From contig NC_088300.1 in NCBI RefSeq assembly GCF_032854445.1, forward strand, positions 71,954,984 to 72,018,983: DNA of 64,000 nucleotides, in the 5' to 3' direction. The notes below the pieces were generated by a model that saw nothing but the letters and a program-made list of their open reading frames with translations, did not search any database and was not told where the DNA came from. Within the stretch, counting starts at the first letter, position 1, and each line of letters starts with the position of its first letter. Position numbers and translations under genes: made by a program. Shown piece after piece: positions 1 through 11,496 of the stretch. This stretch comes from Liolophura sinensis. Its lineage: Eukaryota > Mollusca > Polyplacophora > Chitonida > Chitonidae.

Positions 1-614
1 CTAAGCAATTTAACACGCCAGTCCCCAAAACAGCATGTAAGAACCCAGAGAGGTACGATAAAAAAGTGCAAATTTCCAAATCCCAACCAAATTTTGCAAA
101 TTTTGGAGTCAAATGAATAAAACTTAGACGAAACGCACATAATTGTTATATGGCCATAAAAGAGACGGTTGCTTAGTTATAACCCGCAAAAAATCCACTT
201 CGACCAACTGTCAGCAACTGTTATTCACAGCTATTATCAGTTTCGATACTTCAGGTGCACAGTTTCTTGCATATGGGCCTTACTATACCCGGTCATTTCA
301 AACAGTTTCAGTCGTGATTTTAATTGCAAGTGTTCACAAAAGTATTATTTTCATGCAAAAACAGGAATGATTGTTGTACCCCTAGCCCCGCGTGTAACGG
401 AATTAGATACAGCTATATGACAACTGTGAAATTGATCGTCAGGATTCTTGAACACTGAGTACACATTTGCCAATCCCTATCAAACAGCAAATATCCAAAG
501 CATACCCTTAGTTGTTGTTTTTCCTGATGAGTAACCATTTTCATCTTGATCATTATGATTCAATTCGCCTCAAAATCATTTCAAATTGTATCTGATTTTG
601 TGTCTTTTTTTCAG
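1..614 (+). other. 3' part of last intron of an upstream PAN-family gene copy
   Basis: This stretch is the end of an intron that leads into the terminal exon at 615. Its last ~450 bases, including a 'gtacccctagccc' stretch, closely resemble 16310-16727 and more loosely 9700-10121, which are the same intron in other copies of the family. It ends in a pyrimidine-rich tract and 'tttttttcag'. I see no coding exon in it; the rest of this gene copy lies before the window. Confidence 0.6.
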
Positions 615-667
615 GTGCCGTTAGGGATGCAGATGATCTGGTTATCTTTGTTACCCTTTATCTTTGA
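615..667 (+). CDS. Terminal exon of an upstream PAN-family gene copy (partial)
   Basis: After the acceptor 'tttcag' the exon enters in phase 1 and encodes AVRDADDLVIFVTLYL followed by TGA. This is the same C-terminal peptide as in the intact copy at 10122-10174 (DVRDADDLVISISLSL). The remaining exons lie upstream of the window, so only the last 17 codons are visible. A polyadenylation signal AATAAA follows at 791-796, and the same signal sits at the same relative position behind the copy ending at 16771. The short length makes the call depend on the match to its paralogues, which is clear. Confidence 0.65.
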
Positions 668-1280
668 CCTTTCATAACTTCTGAAAGCATTTTCCCGTCC
701 TAAGCATAATTTCAGCTACAGGACAGTTTACAACCGGCATCGGAGGTTGCGCAATTCTCCAAGGCAACTCAAATGTGAGCTCAAATGAGAAATAAATATG
801 CCCACTCTAGTACATCCATATCATTGTTCACTCATGTTGTCACGGCTAAAGTGAAAGAATTGTATGGCTGTGAGCCACGGTTTAGGGCCCAAAACCGTTC
901 CAGTATATAGGACATACATGCTTCACAATTCAGACTTGTTCCAAGGCTGGTTTCATTCTACCGGGTTACTAACATAAGCGTATCCGTTTGAGTGAGACGA
1001 CAAAGTAAGACGTTTATGGCCTCGGCAACTTTACTCTGTCAAAAGTCACGAGTTGGTCTTTTTCATTGGGGATTTCATGAGAGTTGCAGAAAGAGGCACA
1101 AATAAAAGAACGGGTTTAAAAAAAAAACAGCATTTATTAGATCTTATGTAAGTTTCAGTTATTGTGGAATTTCCAAATGCAGTCAAAATATGTAAATAAA
1201 TTTCAGAAAAGTTTAATTAAGGCGCAGTTCGGCATTAAATTCGGACGTATCGTCTAAATTCAGCCAGATGTGAAAAAATA
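668..1280. other. 3' flank of the upstream copy, no gene seen
   Basis: 668-900 is near-identical to 16772-16950, so the downstream flank was duplicated together with the gene. AATAAA at 791-796 is a plausible polyadenylation signal. The remainder up to 1280 shows no coding or RNA signal. Confidence 0.5.
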
Positions 1281-1299
1281 GTCAAGACTCTCCGCTTAC

Positions 1300-1495
1300 T
1301 ATCAGAAGTAGCGGCTGTAGTGGCTCTGATGGTTGCGTAGTGGTTGTAGTATCTATAAAATGGTTGTAGTGGTGTATGGTGACAGTAGCTGTGTAATGGT
1401 TGTAGTGGTTGTACAATGACATCAGTGGTTGTACAGTGTCTGCAGTGGCTGTATAGCGGATGTAGCGGCTGTATAGTTGTAGTTTAATACCAAAC
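1300..1495 (+). repeat. Degenerate TGTAGTGG-rich simple repeat
   Basis: The stretch is built from loose repeats of 'ggttgtagtgg' and 'ggctgtatagcgg' with variable spacing of about 15-20 bases. A related degenerate stretch resumes at about 1945-2175, on the far side of a SINE fragment, which suggests the SINE inserted into a longer array. Confidence 0.55.
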
Positions 1496-1518
1496 AGAGG
1501 AATACGTACAGCTATAAC

Positions 1519-1680
1519 ATTGGTAATTTTGGTATGGCCTCGCTTGGCGCTCAGCATAAGACGAATGCACTTGGTACTACCTCGCTTGGCGTTCAGCAGA
1601 AAACGAGTGAACTTGGTACCAGCTCGCTTGACGCTCAGCATGAAACGAATGCGATTGGTATTACCTCGCTTATGCGTAGG
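1519..1680 (+). repeat. About three tandem 42-bp units with SINE-like core motif
   Basis: Units of about 42 bases each contain 'ctcgcttggcgctcagca' or a close variant and are spaced regularly (about 1540, 1582 and 1624). A partial unit follows. The same 'ttggcgttcagcat' motif occurs in the SINE at 8187-8460, so this looks like local expansion of a SINE segment. Confidence 0.6.
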
Positions 1681-1796
1681 TCCCAGTGAGCCATAACTAT
1701 AAATATGTCGCCACTGGGTCCGCCTTGCTATAAGGATACACCGTTGTCATATGACTGAAAAAACATTGAAGATGACGTTAAAACTGTAGTAATGTG

Positions 1797-1945
1797 TTTA
1801 TTTATTTGATTGATGTTTCACGCCGTACTCAAGAATATTTCACTTATACGACGGCGACCAGCATTATGGTGGAAGGAAGCCGGGCAGAGCCCGTGGGAAA
1901 CCCACATCCGCAGGTTGTTGAAAGACCTTCCCACGTACTAGTAAT
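1797..1945 (-). mobile_element. tRNA-derived SINE, 3' part
   Basis: Read on the minus strand this ends in the family tail: 'cgtataagtg', 'aatattcttgagtacggcgt', then an AT-rich end. The upstream part matches the full-length element at 8756-8990 (cttcc, gggctctgcccgg-like and hinge segments). The tRNA-like head is missing. Confidence 0.75.
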
Positions 1946-2175
1946 GTATGGTGGCTGTATATAATGATTGTAGTGCTTGTAGAGATATAATTATATAGGC
2001 TGCTCTGGAGAATAGTGGTCTTGCAATTGTGACTGTAGTAATTGTCATGGCTATATGTATGTATAGTGGTTGTAGTGGCGTATAGTGGCTGTATAGTGGG
2101 CCTTATAGTAGTATATAGTAGCTGTATGGACTCTGTTATGGCTATAGTGACCTTATTGTGGCTGTGTAGGCCTAT
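1946..2175 (+). repeat. Degenerate GTAGTGGCTGTATAGTGG repeat
   Basis: Continuation of the irregular TGTAGTGG/CTGTATAG pattern seen at 1300-1495. Units drift too much for a fixed period to be assigned by eye. Confidence 0.45.
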
Positions 2176-2774
2176 ATTTTAACCATGAATTCTCTGTTAA
2201 CTTGCTAATTACAGACAGTGACTATTTAATTGCTGAATACAAACGTGCTATAACAATAATGTCAATTACGCCTCTGATCTTGCTATTCCACGAGTTCAAC
2301 ATTGTCTGTTTTATTGCTCACTTGTCTTGTACTGACTATGGACTCTGCTAACTGCAGGCTTGGTACCACAAAGGAAAGTAAAGTTAATATTCAGTCCGGT
2401 CCATTAGCGATTTACCTAGAACAAGTCATTCTCCACCAGTAAGACATTCATATTGATAAGGCCGACAGATATTCTATTTATTTAGTGTAAGCGACAATTG
2501 TGCTATTCATAAATCAACGTGGCAGTGCGGCGTCAGTGGAATATAAGAAACAAGGAATATTTCCCTTTCATTATATTTAAAGAAAAGTACAAGCTATCTG
2601 GGCACCACTGGTTATAAGTAGGTATATTGTACCACTGAAGCAGCTAAGATGAGGCACATGATTTGATTTGCTTATAGGTTGATAAATATCGCGTTCAAGA
2701 ATCTTTCACTTATACTACGGTGGTAAATGTCATGTGTAAAGGAAATCTGAGTGGATAGAATAAACCACCGCACC

Positions 2775-2870
2775 GTGACAGCTGGCTGTACGGCTTGTAA
2801 GTTAGGAAGGCCAGGCGTCAATGTGACGGCTGGCTGTACGGCTTGTAAGTTAGGAAGGCCAGGCGTCAGT
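2775..2870 (+). repeat. Two tandem 48-bp units
   Basis: 'gtgacagctggctgtacggc' begins at 2775 and again, with one change, at 2823; the 48-base units are otherwise almost identical. The perfect period divisible by three keeps frames open on both strands, but nothing else supports coding. Confidence 0.8.
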
Positions 2871-2884
2871 GTCATGTATGTCAT

Positions 2885-3429
2885 TCGATCTAATTCTGAG
2901 CTACGTTCGGTGATCCACGGTGGACTTGGTACATTGCCAAAGCGAATGGGAACAGTGAGTATGGAATTATGGCTATAATTCTGAACACATGTTTTTCAAG
3001 AATCCAATACTCCTGTTTTGCTTCCCCATTGTCTTGTGGCTACTTCACTGTTCCGAAGCATTTTGGTTCAAACGGTTTTTAATTGTGTTACAAGTTTGTG
3101 CCACCATCATCTGTCTCACTGTTTCACATTAAATAATTTTTCGCTCTTGGATACTGCATCGTATGAAAGCTAACAGTTTGATGACATTTGTAAATAGTTT
3201 ATTGCTTAAGATAGGTTTAATGCTAACAGTATCTTATCACGAAGGACATTACGACGGATATGCTCTGGAAAATCTAGTGTTCTGGAATACTGAAATTAAG
3301 ATATTTGGAAAATTCTCAACAAAAGTTCATTCCCATAGAGTCCTATAAACTATTCCGCGTCAGTAAACCGATATACATTTTTGATTTTTCTGTTTCTTTA
3401 AGCGTTGTAACCTCATGCTGCCGTCGACG
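2885..3429 (+). other. 5' flank of the intact PAN-family gene
   Basis: The last ~90 bases ('actgaaattaag' onward) resemble the sequence before the start codon of the copy at 14433. This suggests the duplicated unit included part of the 5' flank. No TATA box is convincing by eye. Confidence 0.4.
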
Positions 3430-6400
3430 ATGTTGGTAGCAACACTCCTGATATTGTTCGGCAGCATTACCGTAAAAGAGGTCATCGCAGTAGTTAAGTG
3501 CGACGGCCAAATTCACGAGTATGCCTATAAACGTGACGCCAGCAATACCAGAGAATGGCGGAATATAGTTTGGAGGACGCTGACCTTCATACATCATATA
3601 TCACCTGTAAAATGCGCAAAACAGTGTTTGCTCTTGGGAAATACATGTAAGGCATTTGCCATCAAACAGAATACAGACTGTCTTCTCCTTGGACAATTAA
3701 CAGACATGATGGAACAGCCTTGGGCTAACTTCGATGGAAACTGGGAAGTCTATCCTTGGCAAAACGGTAAATAGCTGTCACCACAATCTTCTCATAGAGC
3801 CTGATGTATGGCAGATTTATTGCAACTTTATTTTAATTGTTCATTAAGGGATAGCTTCATCTAATTGTTAATATGTTCTCGATATGGATTGTAAATCTGT
3901 GTAAGGCGCGACTTACATGTATGTCATTTCCATCTCCAACGGAGTATACGTTTAAGCACAAACGCAGTGAATTGGTTTCCTTTAAAAGGAGTTATGGCTC
4001 TGATATGCACTTTTACAGTGCCAGTATAAGTCAGTGTCGTTATATTTTGTGACAGTGGATATAAATCTTCCTGCACTGCGGGTGTCATCGGGTTCGGGTG
4101 TCTCCGTGTACAATACCTGGGTGTTCGGACCATCCTCAAGCCTGTCTGAGGAGAGCCTGATCCGGTATCTTGACCTCAGCTCTCCCCTCAACACCTTTCA
4201 CAAACACCCGATCGTCGACGATTGGCAGAACTGGAATATCACAGAGGTGAAATATTATATAAGAAAATACATAGTTATATCACGTAAATATCGTCATCTT
4301 CATTGAACTGCCACCATTCATCAAAGATAATGACTTTTGACAGTTCTGGAATAAGCAGATTAGTTTCTAGTTACATGTACAATTTCTTTCATTTCAGTAC
4401 TGATCTTCTATCGCCTGTGACGTATAAATTAGAAGCATGCAGCTAACGTTTTGGCACCCTTTATCGCCAAAAGTAAGAAACAATTATTGTGGCTGTCCAC
4501 ATGAAAAAGACTTATCTTTGTACGTAGTTCTGAGCTTAGAGAGACGCCAATACGAAATGTAACCTTACAGACACTGCATGCTTAACGTGATCACCAATCA
4601 TACATCTGACTTTCGTGTAGAACTTCAGAGCCGTTGGGTTGGGACAATAATACCATTGTTTATTTATTTATTTTGTTGGTGTTTTGTGTCGCACTTAAGA
4701 ATATTTCATTCATGCGACGCCAGTAAGCATTGTTGTGGGAGGAAAGCTGACGGAATTACGCGTAGGAAACCCATAACCATCCGCAGTTTGCTGTTAGGCT
4801 TCCCGAATACAGATGTGCTCATTCTTACGTTCACATTACTCCACTGTGGGAACGGCAAATCATGGAAAAAACTAATACCATTCGGATGATCAGCAGATTA
4901 TTGGTAAGGCACGATGGTAAGCTAACTATTTTTTCACAGGTTCAGATAAGGTTGTACACAAACATGACAGAGGTTGTCCGCCTTTCATTCAATGGACTGG
5001 GCACCACAGCGTTGACTTGGTTTGCCAAATCCCAGCTACTGACATCGCCCTGGACAGACATTCAGTGGGCGCCAGTCAACTACTTCAACATCGAAGGCAC
5101 GGGAGGGTAAGTAACAACAACAGTTCTAGTCGTATCTAACGAATAATGAGAAAACGTGGTGTTATTATTTGATAAGGTAATTCAGTTGGCTGCTCAACGT
5201 TCTACCCATAATGTGGGGCTCAAAAATATTATTCTATTCATGAATGATTTCTTCAAAGCGGGTGAAATGTCAGCGCGATGATCAACTGTCACGACATTCA
5301 CTTGACCTGGTTTGCCAAATTCAAGCCTCTTTCATTGCCTTGGACTTGCATTTGAGTCCCTTCATTTGTTTCAGAATTCACTTACACTGATGGCATGAGT
5401 ACCAAATTCACTTACACTGATGACATGAGTACCAAGTTCAATTACTCTGATGACATGAGTACCAAGTACTCATGACATGAGTGCCAAGTTCACTTACAAT
5501 GATGGCATGTGTACCAAGTTCACTTACACTGATGGCATGTGTACCAAATTCACTTACACTGATGGCATGAGTACCAAGTTCACTTACACTGATGATATGA
5601 GTGCCAAATTCATTTACACTGATAGCATGAGTACCAAGTTCACTTACACTGATGATATGAGTGCCAAATTCACTTACACTGATGGCATGAGTACCAAGTT
5701 CACTTACACTGATGATATGAGAGCCAAATTCATTTACACTGGTGATACGAGTACCAAATTTGCTCTGTCCTCAATTTTCAGGTTTTCCAACTGAGGTTTG
5801 TTTTGGAGTTTTGTTTTGCAAGGTGTGTTGTACAGCAGAATTGTGCAAAAGAAGTCGACCTAGAGTAACACCAACTAGGCCCCATTGTTTGACAAATACA
5901 ATGTATTTTTTTAATTCGCCTGGGTGTTAAGATATAAGACAATTCTCTTTCGGTTAAGTCAGAAAATCACGCATGACGGTTATTTCCGTTAGCTTTCTTC
6001 AATGTTACATGTAAAGGACAATTGCTGATTTCTGCTAAACGTATTAAAACCCTTTTCACCCCCTTTGTGTCTCCCCCTACCCGCAGCCCCCTCTCTCCCG
6101 ACCCGCTGCCCACACACATCCGACCTGAGTATTTCCATATATGCTTGTAACATTTTGCAACAAATGAAAAAAATGGTATTTTATTTGTAACTAAGCCGAC
6201 CTCGACTAGCCCACGCTCCAGTCCTTGTTTCTTTTCTCATGGTTTACACCACCTTTTAGAAACATGTTTTCTCATTGACCATCTTTTGTTTATTTCGTCA
6301 TAAATCCAATATTCCTTGTTTTTTGTCTTCTCCATTTATTTCATTGTAGGGATCGGAGATTTTTCATCAATTCTAAATACAGTACAACTTCTTGCTATGG

Positions 6401-6527
6401 GGATGAGGGATGGTTTGTGGTCCTTGATGCCAGTGACATCTGTGGATGGAGTCAACGTTCTGCCTACCCAGCGTTTAGTTACCTGAATGGAAGCTCCAAG
6501 CAGAACTGGTTCTTCGGTAATTAGACA

Positions 6528-6577
<50 letters not shown>

Positions 6578-9500
6578 TTAAGTATAAGGAAACACCTGGT
6601 TAAGGTTTATGATTACTGAAAGATTACTATTCAAAGTATCTTAAACCGTTATTATATTTTTTTCAACCCATTTAAACTTTAACAGTAAAAAACAATAAAA
6701 TATCTAAAGTTATTTCAGAAGACGGGTACATACAGACCTGAAAGGGCATAGGCCTAGGCATTTTTTATTACGTACTTATATAAGTTCAACAAATCACTTT
6801 TTAACCTGATATTCTTACGAGGTCATGAAATGCGCCATTTTAGAGACACCGGAACACGAGATCGCGTCATCAGTACCCTATTCCTTTCAGTAGTAGAGTG
6901 CTAAGTACGCCCCCCTCCCCCCTATTATTACAACCAAAGGCCACGTGCGGTGGTCTTCTGGTTGACACGTTGTGGGCGTATTCCACTATCACTATTTCGC
7001 TGAAAATGCTTTTAAAATATATCAGAAATGTCTCATAATCAGACGTGAAATAGCCGATTTAACACTACTTCTGCCTGGCAAAATGGTGAACTATGAATAT
7101 GAACTATGACGTCACAGCGGAACAGATGCCTTCTCGGTTGGAATCTCGCCCTTGACAGATTTAAACTGAGAGCATGGCGGCCCCTTCCATTTTCCCTACG
7201 TGGGCGTTTTTGCTTACTTTGAACTGTGATATCTCAGTTATCCTAAATCACAAAAATGAAAAGTGACGTTCTTTGAGCTTTGGATGCGGCTTTTTATAAA
7301 TACATACATACATGTGGTCTAGTGTTTTCTTTTTAATGAAATTTGACTTTGACAAAGCTTCAGCACGTCTGCATCTTAGAGAGCAAGGACACGTTTGCCT
7401 CTGCCTCGCTTCACACCAGGCATTTCTTCAATTTGTTTTGCATTTTATTCGGCAAAATCGCATCGGAAAAAAAATTGTGATCTTTTTTAGAAAACTTGAA
7501 AGACCTACTTTCGACCACAATACTGTATGTTTTAGCGAGGATCTAATAATTTAATAGAAGATTCAGTCTAGATTCGGACTGCTGTGAAACAACTATCTCG
7601 AGACGAGTGAATACACTGGTTCAAGACAGACTAGAATTCTTTTTCGAAGTGTCTGTGCTCATCTCTCTACCAAGCTACCAAGTCAGATTAGGACAGATGG
7701 CTTGTTTCTGTCCACTTACATGCACCACATCATCATAGAAAGTAAAACCAGAGCGGCTACGAAAGTGTGATAGTCGGCAAATGATGAGTTATAACGTGTG
7801 AAATCTCACCTTCTGTCACATAATAAGCACGTAAAAAAAACTTACACATAGGCTGTGCCCATTAGTGAATCGCTCTTCACGGCATGTAAAATGACTACGC
7901 TGTCTATTACCCAACAACCCAGGATGTAGAATCAAGGTACGTGTTTGTATCTTACTGTAGGATTTCTACAAAAGACTCCTTGCAACTAAATGGGAAATCG
8001 TCCTCTTGTCGCTCAGGCTAACCTGCTCACAGTGATAGATCGTTCGTGAAACTGACGCAAGGGCTTCCTCGGTGTTCGGATGATTATGTAACAGGTGTGG
8101 CCGATGAAATAGGCCAAACTAAAATATTCGTTGCTAACCACCAGCCTGCTTTGCACATGATAATATCCTTGTCCGTCTAATGTACCGGCCCCGATAGCAA
8201 AGTTGGTAGAGCGTCCGCTTCTGGAGGCGGTAGATCCATGGCCAATCCTGGGTCGAGTCACACCTAAGACCTTAAAAGAGGAAGTCGAACTTCCTGTTTT
8301 GGCGTTCAGCATGAAGGGAATGGTGTAACGACTGGTTAGCCACTATCAGTATAATGCCTCGGGCGTGTCGGCTTACTTGCATTCGGTAAGGTGTCTCCGT
8401 GAAGCAGCACTAGATAAAAGAACGATGGAAATCGGTCCTGCAACAAAGGAGTCACATTACATGCACTCTAAAGATTCCTTCGTCGTCATATGGGGGAAAA
8501 GTTGTTGAGTACACATTTCACCTCGTTTGCAGGATTCGGGAATATATCTGTACCCCACGTGACCGTTGTGGTCCATTGAAAAGCGTAGTATTTTGTCTGA
8601 TGCAGGATAATGAAGTAAATAGTGATGCGCTTTAATTGGAAGAATACTGTACGGATTTACAATAATATGTTTAAACTTATCTAATATGTAGCTTGACAAT
8701 ATATGAAAAAATATGAAAGAATTTCTCGTGTGGTTCAAATTAATCTCTCACTTTGGGGCCTCAGTGGCTCAGTTGATTAGCGCGCTAGCGCAGCGTAATG
8801 ACCCAGCAGCCTCTAACCAATGTGGTCGCTGAGAATTCAAGTCCAGCTCATACTGGATTCCTCTTAGAGCAACCCGCGGATGGTCGTGAGTTTCCCCAGG
8901 GCTGTGCCCGGTTTCCTCCCACCATAATGCTGGCCGCCGTTATATAAGTGCAATATTCTTGAGTACGGCGTAAAACACCAATCAACGGAAGAAAGAAAGA
9001 AATCTCTCAGTTCATTATCTCATTTTGTTAAGCACTAAAAAAAAAGATTCAGTTATAAGAATCGAACTCGTTATCATATTTGACACAACGGTTTCAAAGC
9101 ACGCATGTTACCACTGGATCAATGCAGACAATGCGTTAGAAGCCATGAAATATTATGGTGAATTTAGAGTTCCTCTTCTTATCATATGAAAATATGATAG
9201 CGTGAACCAACACGATAATTCGTTGTAGCTTACTACTCCCTAACTAGACAGCAAATATGTGGAAATGATTTTGGTTCATGTAATCCCTCCATTTCAGCAA
9301 TTGTACTTCATATTTAAGTAAACCTTACTTGTTTTTGTGCTTAAAAAAAACCACCTCAGTGCTGCCATGAAGTGAGACGATTTCCTGTTTAGTTGCAAAG
9401 GGTCATTTGTAATCGACCATATCATGGTTTATACTCAAGGTAACACCACAACAGAAGGGTCATGATAATCGAAGTGCTATTCGCTTAGGCCTGCCACTCA

Positions 9501-10174
9501 TAACTACACAGGGGCGTTGCAAGTTGATGATGACAAGACCCATTTGAAAAACAGCTTAAAACACCAGTCCCCAAAATCAGTGAGTGAGTGCCTCAGATTT
9601 AACCTCGTACTTAACAATTGTTCAGTGCATGTACGTGTAATGTGCCTCCTTGTTGCAGGACGGATTTCCACTGCTCTTTTATCTAGTACTGCAATGATAT
9701 CTGAATCAAATCTCAAACTCGTAATCTGTGAACTATGTCGAATGCAGATGTAAGCAGCCGCACTTTCATACAAGCATCAGGTTCACGAAAGAAACATGAA
9801 TGGTTGCAGTACCCGTGCATGGCCCCGAGTTTAGCGGAACTAGATATAACTACATGTATATGACAACTATGAAACTGATCGACAGTGGCCTTAAACGCTG
9901 TGTCCATATTTGCCAATCGTTATCAAGCAGCAAATACACACAACATAGTTACCCTTAGTTGGATTACTTCTGATGAGTAACTTTGTTCATCTTAATCTGT
10001 GTGTCGCACAAGAAAGATTTTTTCATTATACTATAAATCGTCTATAACCGTAACACACAGCTACGTCTCTATTCTGAAATGCCTCATACAAATTGTATTT
10101 GATTTTGTAACTTTTTTTCAGGTGATGTCAGGGATGCAGATGATCTGGTTATTTCTATTAGCCTTTCTCTTTGA
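3430..10174 (+). CDS. Secreted PAN/apple-domain protein, five exons, apparently intact
   Basis: Exons are 3430-3766, 4056-4246, 4940-5106, 6350-6516 and 10122-10174, all with GT-AG borders and phases 1, 0, 2, 1, giving 304 residues and TGA. The ATG at 3430 is preferred over 3415 because the paralogue at 14433 conserves only this one. Residues 1-21 form a signal peptide (LVATLLILFG core). About residues 22-112 look like a PAN/apple domain: 'CAKQCLLLGNTCKAFAI' and a later Cys, then 'WEVYPWQNG'. The second half contains 'LTWFAKSQLLTSPWTD', 'RRFFIN', 'GDEGWFVVLDASDICGW' and ends DVRDADDLVISISLSL; I recall similar unnamed modules in invertebrate secreted proteins but cannot name the domain. N-glycosylation sequons occur (NITE, NMTE, NGSS). 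PAN domains usually bind protein or carbohydrate; the ligand here is unknown. Confidence 0.8.
4656..4812 (-). mobile_element. tRNA-derived SINE, diverged 3' part, in intron 2
   Basis: It begins with an A/T-rich 'ttatttatttt' tail followed by the inverted family tail ('gcacttaagaatatttcatt', 'gcgacgccag') and 'ggaaacccataaccatccgc'. It lies inside intron 2 (4247-4939) of the PAN-family gene. Confidence 0.7.
5290..5358 (+). pseudogene. Relic of a duplicated exon 3 inside intron 3
   Basis: 'cttgacctggtttgccaaat' followed by 'ttcattgccttggac' matches the middle of exon 3 at 4940-5106 ('ttgacttggtttgccaaatc', 'acatcgccctggac'). It has several changes and no splice borders. It points to an internal duplication of exon 3, or a further gene copy, that has decayed. 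Confidence 0.6.
5375..5768 (+). repeat. 30-bp minisatellite, ~13 units, open on + strand
   Basis: The unit is 'aattcacttacactgatggc' plus 'atgagtacca', 30 bases, repeated about 13 times. Two alternating variants (gatggcatg and gatgatatg) are visible, and one unit near 5466 is disrupted. Because 30 is divisible by three, one frame reads a decapeptide repeat (KFTYTDGMST) for about 100 residues. The array is inside intron 3 of the PAN-family gene, which splices cleanly around it, so coding is doubtful. Confidence 0.85.
6529..6575. repeat. (TA)n microsatellite
   Basis: About 23 uninterrupted TA units, starting 12 bases after the donor site of exon 4 of the PAN-family gene. Confidence 0.95.
7110..7345 (+). 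repeat. Dispersed repeat, copy 1 (see 44335-44580)
   Basis: The core 'gcttactttgaactg' then 'gatatctcagt' and the downstream 'tctagtgttttctttt' recur in the same order and spacing at 44335-44580. An upstream 'catggcgg' is shared as well. No termini or coding potential were recognised. This copy lies in intron 4 of the PAN-family gene. Confidence 0.65.
8187..8460 (+). mobile_element. tRNA-derived SINE, second family
   Basis: The head resembles a tRNA: 'gatagcaaagttggtagagc' fits an A box, followed by 'cgcttctggaggcggtagat' and a decayed B box ('ggccaatcctgggtcgag'). The body carries 'cttcctgttttggcgttcag' and ends 'gcagcactagataaaag'. It is distinct in body and tail from the element at 8756. 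The shared 'ggcgttcagcat' motif links it to the tandem units near 1540. Confidence 0.75.
8756..8995 (+). mobile_element. Full-length tRNA-derived SINE, main family
   Basis: The 5' head 'cagtggctcagttgattagc' matches an A box and 'gagaattcaagtccagc' a B box. The central part contains 'cggatggtcgtgagtttccc' and 'cctcccaccataatgctggc'. The tail is 'tataagtgcaatattcttga' and 'gtacggcgtaaaacaccaat', then an A-rich end. It is the most complete copy in the window and the reference for the fragments listed elsewhere. Confidence 0.88.
8996..10121 (+). other. Distal part of intron 4 of the PAN-family gene
   Basis: No exon is seen here. The part from about 9760 to the acceptor at 10121 is a diverged version of the last-intron sequence at 370-614 and 16490-16727, so it evolved with the gene copy. 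The acceptor is 'ctttttttcag'. Confidence 0.5.
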
Positions 10175-10980
10175 TCTTTAATGTCTTTTTTAAGCATATC
10201 CCATCTTAAACATAATTTCGATACTGTGCCATACTTCATTGCTGCCTAAAATGTACAATGAATATGACTACGCTCAGACATCGATGTCCATTGATGTTGT
10301 TTAAAAGCCGGGGGACTGGACAGAACTATACTGTTAACAGCCTATAGGCAGTGAATTTTGTTATGTATGTATTTTATTTGCACCACACGGAGAATCATAT
10401 ATGACCACATACATTTTCACGTATATATCGTATAGAAACATTGTAAAATTACACATTTTAGCAGACATCAAAACATTTAAGAATTCCTGTGTAAACTTAA
10501 ACCATGAAATCCACCTGAAATATAAACCCATTCAAAGAAATAGTTATTTTTGGCACCCAAACATACGCTACACGGTTCTAATCCGTTCAGTTATGTATTT
10601 TTCAAATATCCATTTAGAGTTAAATATCTCAAAAATTCTGGTTCATTATTGCAACCAAACTTTCAGTAATATACGGTTATGTCAGTTTTTGTAAAAAAAA
10701 ATGTTGTTAAACTTAAAGTTGCTATTTTAAATTTGTTTTGATAAATGTATTGCCTAGATAGTAACAAAAGAGCATTCAGGAATAATTGTTCTTTTTTTCC
10801 AACAATGAATAATGTGGAGATTGTGGAACTGTCCTTTGTATGGTTACAGCCTATAAAAGCCAATAGTTTAATTCCTGCCTAAAGCTTTGAACAACTCTGC
10901 AGCACAACAACAGATCAACTGGCAGGCAGTGATTCAAAGAACGACACCTTAAAGCCACACAAAATTTGATGCCTGTACAG

Positions 10981-11019
10981 TCAGCTTAGGTGTCAGCTTA
11001 GGTGTCAGCTTAGGTGTCG
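10981..11019 (+). repeat. 13-bp unit repeated three times
   Basis: 'cagcttaggtgt' with one joining base is repeated three times in a row between two short unique stretches. Confidence 0.75.
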
Positions 11020-11101
11020 TGTGAGATTCCTGACATCTACTCAAGAACCTACGTGTATGTTGTTAACACATTTCTCTTACAGTTTAGAAACTCCACCTGG
11101 C

Positions 11102-11103
<2 letters not shown>

Positions 11104-11162
<59 letters not shown>
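11104..11162. repeat. (TA)n microsatellite
   Basis: About 29 uninterrupted TA units. Confidence 0.95.
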
Positions 11163-11163
<1 letters not shown>

Positions 11164-11355
11164 CTATGTTTATTTACAAGTGATATGTTTATTATGATGA
11201 TGTATTGGATATTTCAATAAACACTTATAGTCCAGTAAGTGCGACCTTGTTTGTAATACGTGTATGTAATGAGTAAACAGATTTAAAATAAAATGACTAT
11301 TACCTTATAGTTGTGGTAATAGGCGTGAACAACTGTATATTGAATGGCTTTGAAT

Positions 11356-11433
11356 ATAACTAAACAAACTAAGGCTAAACAAACTAAGACTAAACAAACT
11401 AAGACTAAACAAACTAAGACTAAACAAACTAAG
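11356..11433 (+). repeat. 15-bp tandem repeat, five units
   Basis: The unit 'actaaacaaactaag' is repeated five times with one substitution in the first junction (aagg for aaga). Confidence 0.9.
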
Positions 11434-11496
11434 ATTCTGTAAAAGGTGTGACTTAAAAAGAGATCTTGGTTTAACTCTTTGAAGAGTATCAGTATT

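Noticed and set aside
8187-8262. A functional tRNA gene
   Set aside because: The A box is good but the B box is decayed, and the sequence continues into a SINE body.
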